Part shown: positions 60,413 through 64,000 of the stretch, in pieces | How the letters are laid out: each line of letters starts with the position of its first letter | Numbering within the stretch: the stretch's first letter is position 1 | Assembly (NCBI GenBank): GCA_026645935.1 | Contig: JAPKMP010000004.1 | Coordinates: forward strand, 153,249 to 217,248 | Length of the DNA stretch: 64,000 nt | DNA from: Candidatus Villigracilaceae bacterium | Lineage (GTDB): Bacteria; Chloroflexota; Anaerolineae; Anaerolineales; Villigracilaceae | Direction of reading: 5' to 3' | Program-made: the position numbers and the translations under genes | Notes under the pieces: generated by a model | Database searches by the model: none | What the model was told of the DNA's origin: nothing | Seen by the model: only the letters and a program-made list of their open reading frames with translations

Positions 60413-61417
60413 ATGTTCTCAAAAGACCTGGGCATCGACCTGGGTACCATGTTCACCCGCTTCGCCGACAACAACAATGTGTTGCTGGAGGAGCCTACCA
60501 TCGTCGCCATCGCGATCGAAGAGCAGAAGATGGTGGCGGCGGGAGTCGAGGCGCGAGACATGCTCGGCAAGGTGCCAACCGAAACCATCGAGGTGGCGCG
60601 TCCGCTCCGTAACGGTGTGATCGCGGATTACGAGATCACCGAGACCCTGCTTGCCTACCTGCTCCAGCGCGCCAGTGGAGCGATGCGAATCTTCCGCCCG
60701 CGCGTGATGGTCACTGTCCCATACGGCGTGACCAGCGTGGAGCGCAGGGCGGTTTACGAAGCAGTCATGGAAGCGGGGAGTCGCGAGGCGTTTCTCATCC
60801 AACAGCCGCTTGCCGCCGCGATCGGGATCGACCTGCCCATCAACTCGCCTTCGGGAAATATGATCATCTCCCTTGGCGGCGGATGCACGGAAGCCGCGGT
60901 GATGGCGATGTACGGAATCGTCTCGGCGGATACTTTGCGGTTGGGTGGAATCGACCTGGACGAAGCCATTGTCAATTATGTGCGCCGAAAATACGGCGTG
61001 GTGATCGGTCAGCCCACCGCCGAACAGTTGAAGCTGCGCATCGGGGCGGCTGTTCCTCAAGACACAGAGAACAGCATGGAAGTGCAGGGACAGGACCAGG
61101 TCACTGGTTTGCCGCGCCCGGTCACGTTGACCACCGGCGAGATGGTGGAAGCCCTGCAGGAGCCGTTGAAGCAGATCGTCGAATCGGGGCGCAAGGTGCT
61201 GGAAAAGACCCCGCCTGAACTGGTTTCGGATATCATCGACCGCGGAGTCGCGTTATGCGGCGGCGGGGCGCTCCTGCGCGGGATCGACAAGCTGCTCACC
61301 AAATCCCTCGGCATTCCCGCCTATCTCGTCGATAATCCTTTGACCTGCGTCGTGCAGGGAGCCTCGAAGGCGTTCGGGATGTTGAACGTCATTCGCAGAA
61401 ATTTACCGCAGGTATAG
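60413..61417 (+). CDS. MreB paralogue with altered ATPase motifs
   Basis: The 334-residue protein starts like MreB (FSKDLGIDLGT) and keeps the actin-like subdomains (VMVTVPYGVTSVERRAVYEA, RLGGIDLDEAIVNYVRRKYG, LCGGGALLRGIDKLL). Motif differences are strong. Phosphate 1 reads DLGTMFT instead of DLGTANT. The IEEP motif that carries the catalytic Glu is IQQP (129-132). The phosphate 2 Asp of DIGGGTT is Ser153 (SLGGGCT). It is therefore predicted to bind nucleotide weakly or not hydrolyse it. ATG 60413 is used. It follows atpC by 14 nt. Confidence 0.85.
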   Translation: MFSKDLGIDLGTMFTRFADNNNVLLEEPTIVAIAIEEQKMVAAGVEARDMLGKVPTETIEVARPLRNGVIADYEITETLLAYLLQRASGAMRIFRPRVMVTVPYGVTSVERRAVYEAVMEAGSREAFLIQQPLAAAIGIDLPINSPSGNMIISLGGGCTEAAVMAMYGIVSADTLRLGGIDLDEAIVNYVRRKYGVVIGQPTAEQLKLRIGAAVPQDTENSMEVQGQDQVTGLPRPVTLTTGEMVEALQEPLKQIVESGRKVLEKTPPELVSDIIDRGVALCGGGALLRGIDKLLTKSLGIPAYLVDNPLTCVVQGASKAFGMLNVIRRNLPQV

Positions 61418-61554
61418 TGCGAATTGGTTGGTGGGGGCGTTCGAGGATTGCCTCCATTTCAGGAAAGACAAATGTTCGGAGTTTGAACCTCCAAACTATT
61501 TCCTGATTCCAGCCTTTCCTCCACTCCATGATCCCTCATCCTCCGGCGATGGTT

Positions 61555-62418
61555 TCATCCGGTCTGCCTGACATTCCCGAGCAGGATGATCACCAGCACC
61601 AGGTTCAAGATGGTGATCACCAGAAAGGGGATCATGATTCCAAGGCTATCCGGCACACCCACACGCGCCATATTTATTGCCATCGCGCTGACTCCCAACC
61701 CCAATGTGACGCCTTTTGTCAGCATGATGGAGCTTAATAGGTAACCCCAGGCGCTGCGGCGAAGCAGGAGAGATCCGCCGAGAAATGCCAGAGGCACGAT
61801 CAATCCCAAATCCATGAACTGTATGACCAGGGTGGTTGTATTATCCAAAACGGGGGTTTGATCTTGAATCAGCGGAGGCACGATGCGCCCCAGCCAGGCG
61901 AGCGATAGAAAACTTCCGACCACGAACATTAACCCCGCGATCCATTTGTACGGTAATTTCCCGGAAAAAGCCCGTGGGAGTGTATTTAGGTCAAAAGACA
62001 TCATGCACAGGATGAATGCATAAAGGCTTAATGCAAATATGGCTGTGTATGCCAAAAACAATGAATTGTAGGATGCCAAAGTGGCCATCGACATGTAGGT
62101 ATAAAGAAAGAAGCCAAGGGTGCCTGTCAAGAGTAATTGCCCGCGCAGGGAGCCCCGAAAGGCAAAAAAGGCGGAAATTGCCAATAACGGCAGCCCCACC
62201 ACCAGCGTTACCAGATCATTCCCCTGCATTTGCGCAGCCGAACTTACAGTGTCGTAGTAATACAAACCTTGTCCGTTGATGGTCACCGTCTCTTCACGGT
62301 GGTTTGTATATGAAAACGCCTCGCCTGGGCTTTGATGGAAAAGACCCGCGCCTGCAGCGACCAGGGAAAGAATGAAAATCGGCGGGAGGAGCCATGCGAG
62401 TGCAGATTGGTGTTTCAT
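61555..62418 (-). CDS. Integral membrane protein of unknown function
   Basis: The 287-residue protein has a first hydrophobic segment (ALAWLLPPIFILSLVAAGAG), a loop of about 45 residues with aromatic and Tyr residues, and then about six membrane spans. Short positively charged loops suggest a plasma-membrane location. No family motif is recognised. The region before its start contains a GTTGGGC word. Confidence 0.7.
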   Translation of the reverse strand: MKHQSALAWLLPPIFILSLVAAGAGLFHQSPGEAFSYTNHREETVTINGQGLYYYDTVSSAAQMQGNDLVTLVVGLPLLAISAFFAFRGSLRGQLLLTGTLGFFLYTYMSMATLASYNSLFLAYTAIFALSLYAFILCMMSFDLNTLPRAFSGKLPYKWIAGLMFVVGSFLSLAWLGRIVPPLIQDQTPVLDNTTTLVIQFMDLGLIVPLAFLGGSLLLRRSAWGYLLSSIMLTKGVTLGLGVSAMAINMARVGVPDSLGIMIPFLVITILNLVLVIILLGNVRQTG

Positions 62419-62611
62419 CTTTTTATTCCTTTATCAAATTGTTTGTTGTATACCTCGCCCAACGGACTTGTGCCCCGCAGGGGGATGTGCGTCTCGTCCC
62501 CGAGCCCTTCGACGAGAGGGTAAACTCCGCGAGTGGGATACCCGCGCAGTATCTCGGCAGGATTGGGGAATGCAGGCAATAATCGATCATCTTGCAAAAT
62601 TGCGACACCTA
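62419..62611. other. Intergenic region with GCCCAAC word and inverted repeats
   Basis: GCCCAAC lies at 62457-62463. Words like ccccgcaggggg and ctcgtccccgag / gacgag form small hairpins. No gene is supported. Confidence 0.4.
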
Positions 62612-63004
62612 TTATGGTCCTTTCCCGCAAGCTTCATATGGCCAGATTGATGACATCGTGGCCAGCATGGCTGCATTCCAATCTGACGTTTCATCGTTTC
62701 GAATCACGATCCAGGTCACTGTTTCGCCAATGATTGAAGCATCCGTTGCAGTGGTTATTTTTGTTTCTACGCACCAGACTTCCATATTCGGAGCCAGGGT
62801 CGTACTCGTCTCCGCAGGAACAACGCCCTGCCAGGCTTGGAGAATTTGGTAGGTTGGGGGTGGATCAGGAGGAAGCGATTGCCAATGGTCCTCCAGCGCT
62901 CTCTTTGCATCTGTTGGAAGTTGGGTCGGCGGAGAACAAGAGGAAAGATAAATGCCTGCAACAAATACGGACATGGATACTGCAAAATTTATAGATTTTT
63001 TCAT
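62612..63004 (-). CDS. Small lipoprotein
   Basis: The 130-residue protein has a signal peptide (about 1-22) that ends with a lipobox-like YLSSC (Cys about residue 23). The mature part has no known domain: LPTDAKRALEDHWQSLPPDP, APNMEVWCVETKITTATDAS, VTWIVIRND. A Cys pair may form a disulfide. The gene follows the structured element at 63006-63204. Confidence 0.7.
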   Translation of the reverse strand: MKKSINFAVSMSVFVAGIYLSSCSPPTQLPTDAKRALEDHWQSLPPDPPPTYQILQAWQGVVPAETSTTLAPNMEVWCVETKITTATDASIIGETVTWIVIRNDETSDWNAAMLATMSSIWPYEACGKGP

Positions 63005-63005
63005 T

Positions 63006-63204
63006 GCTTACCTTGAATATGCCGGGACGCCAACCCGACGGTTTGCGTCGCCTCGTGTGGTCTCCACAGGATCGATCCGGCGGGCGTGGACAATGCTTGG
63101 GAGCAGGAAAAACTCGAAACCAGCCTGTCCTGGACGGACAGTCCAGGGAAAAATGCCTGTAAAACGCGCAGACTCCCACACGTCAGGTGCACGCTTTGTT
63201 GGGC
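63006..63204 (-). repeat. Structured ~200-bp element, attC-like in part
   Basis: On the minus strand it begins GCCCAAC and ends near GGTAAGC, with several hairpins, such as CCTGGAC/GTCCAGG around TGTCC and GTGGGAG/CTCCCA. GCCCAAC fits RYYYAAC, and GGTAAGC fits GTTRRRY with one mismatch. The arms beside the two boxes are not well matched. It lies between the UPF0158 and lipoprotein genes. Cassette-boundary function is only a possibility. Confidence 0.4.
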
Positions 63205-63238
63205 AACCACGAGCCTACCATAACGCTGGCTATTAAAA

Positions 63239-63270
63239 AGGCGCAAAGCCATACTGACAAACTTGCGCCA
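63239..63270 (-). terminator. Intrinsic terminator after the UPF0158 gene
   Basis: GGCGCAA and TTGCGCC form the stem on the minus strand, followed by TTTTTAATAG. Confidence 0.7.
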
Positions 63271-63300
63271 AAACGACTGACTTGGAAACGAGCAAAATCT

Positions 63301-63795
63301 TCAAAAGCTTTTTTCTCGCCTATTCATATCATCGGCATAATCAAAGCCGTGACTTTTGAGCCAAGAGACAGCAATTTCTTTATAGGCTTCGTCTTTGAAC
63401 CTGAACCAATCTTTTTCAATCCCATAACTATAAATCAAATCTTTGAATCGGCGAAACGCCCCTGAGCCACGAATCATATCTAAAAACACACCGCTAATTT
63501 TTTCATCCGAAATGGAAAGACAAAACCTTTCCATAATTTCATACTCGTGAATCTCGTATTGATTCGGAAGTTCGAGAAATTCATCAGAAGATACAATCTT
63601 TTCGACCTTCAGGAAAAATTCTTGCTCCAACTTGTCGTACTCGCTCCAATCACCATTGTTTTCTTCTGCGATTGAAAATTCATCATTGGTAACTGAAATT
63701 ACTTCACCTGTGGATTGGCTCACATACGCTCGAACTTCATTTGACAGCGTTTGCATTTCATCCACAAAATCACGAAGGGAAACGACAACAGCCAT
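63301..63795 (-). CDS. UPF0158-family protein
   Basis: The 164-residue protein is acidic and helical, with the UPF0158-like layout: SLRDFVDEM at the start, an exposed middle YEIHEYEIMERFCLSI and a C-terminal SGAFRRFKDLIYSYGIEKDWFRFKDEAYKEIAVSWL. Its function is unknown. A TATAAT lies 10 nt before the ATG on the minus strand, so it has its own leaderless-type promoter. It is AT-richer than the atp genes. Confidence 0.85.
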   Translation of the reverse strand: MAVVVSLRDFVDEMQTLSNEVRAYVSQSTGEVISVTNDEFSIAEENNGDWSEYDKLEQEFFLKVEKIVSSDEFLELPNQYEIHEYEIMERFCLSISDEKISGVFLDMIRGSGAFRRFKDLIYSYGIEKDWFRFKDEAYKEIAVSWLKSHGFDYADDMNRREKSF

Positions 63796-63832
63796 AACGA
63801 GGATTATAACCCTTGAAATTTACAAAGGGGTT

Positions 63833-64000
63833 GCCCAACGAGACTGTCGAAAAACCTCTGGCTCGAAAAATGATCTAAAAAATCTCCCACAACAGGCTGA
63901 AAAATAGCTCCAATATTGCATAAATGTTGTGTGGATCATCAAAAAACAGGCACTTTTCAGGGATTCTCTCCCACTTTTCAAAAATTATTTTTGAAAAGGG
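63833..64000. mobile_element. Possible insertion-sequence end
   Basis: Next to GCCCAAC (63833-63839) the sequence reads gagactgtcgaaaaacc, a motif typical of insertion-sequence terminal repeats. Farther right are A/T-rich words and the palindrome ccttttca / tgaaaagg. The transposase would lie outside the window. This is a suspicion only. Confidence 0.35.

Overview
The window looks like a chromosome segment of a Chloroflexota bacterium, probably class Anaerolineae. This is an inference from protein style (V4R-domain protein, Thr/Pro-rich membrane-anchored parvulin, long AtpA), a mid-to-high GC backbone, many TATAAT boxes 7-9 nt before start codons (leaderless-type transcripts), and many families of short imperfect palindromes between and inside genes. 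No rRNA, tRNA or CRISPR array was recognised.

Layout. 1-8400 is mostly minus strand: an Asp/Asn-codon leader peptide with a transcription attenuator, aspS, a small protein plus a PemK/MazF toxin, dapB, gatC, gatA and an EamA transporter, with gatB further on. AspRS carries H31 and G83, the residues linked to non-discriminating enzymes. The leader is therefore read here as sensing Asp- and Asn-tRNA supply for an operon that makes both. 8.6-11.7 kb has a small membrane protein, a GT4 glycosyltransferase, an SDR and a GNAT enzyme. 11.8-16.6 kb is an accessory zone: a zinc-ribbon gene whose 68-bp 3' end recurs twice more at 747/748-bp steps, separated by a VapBC-like module and a DUF6883/DUF4926 pair, then an AT-rich fused methyltransferase/BsuBI-PstI-type endonuclease. 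16.6-22.5 kb has a WecA-like transferase, a heparinase II/III protein with several in-frame palindromic insertions, a SWIM protein behind a leader/terminator, an aldo/keto reductase and rnc. smc (22.6-26.2 kb) is followed by a lipoprotein propeller gene flanked by two copies of the smc 3' end and terminator.

28.4-47.8 kb is mostly housekeeping: V4R protein, parvulin, rpsF-ssb-rpsR, a PHP protein, secG, a solute-binding protein, an M20 peptidase, a DUF1385 protein, a cohesin-like anchored protein, an acyl-CoA ligase, miaA, an HD hydrolase, a HerA-like ATPase and a membrane methyltransferase. 47.9-50.4 kb is a minus-strand M48-peptidase cluster. 50.4-55.5 kb holds two NmrA-like reductases behind a large BTAD/ATPase/TPR regulator. 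55.8-61.4 kb is atpA-atpG-atpD-atpC, without F0 genes beside it, followed by an MreB paralogue lacking ATPase residues. The right end (61.5-64 kb) has small accessory genes, GTTGGGC/GCCCAAC motifs, a structured ~200-bp element and what may be the terminus of an insertion sequence.

The strongest new observations are: (1) the aspS attenuator with full 1:2, 2:3 and 3:4 pairing; (2) two loci where cargo genes sit between copies of a gene's own 3' end that differ almost only at synonymous sites; (3) palindromic repeats translated in frame inside conserved proteins; (4) an apparently ATPase-dead MreB paralogue.
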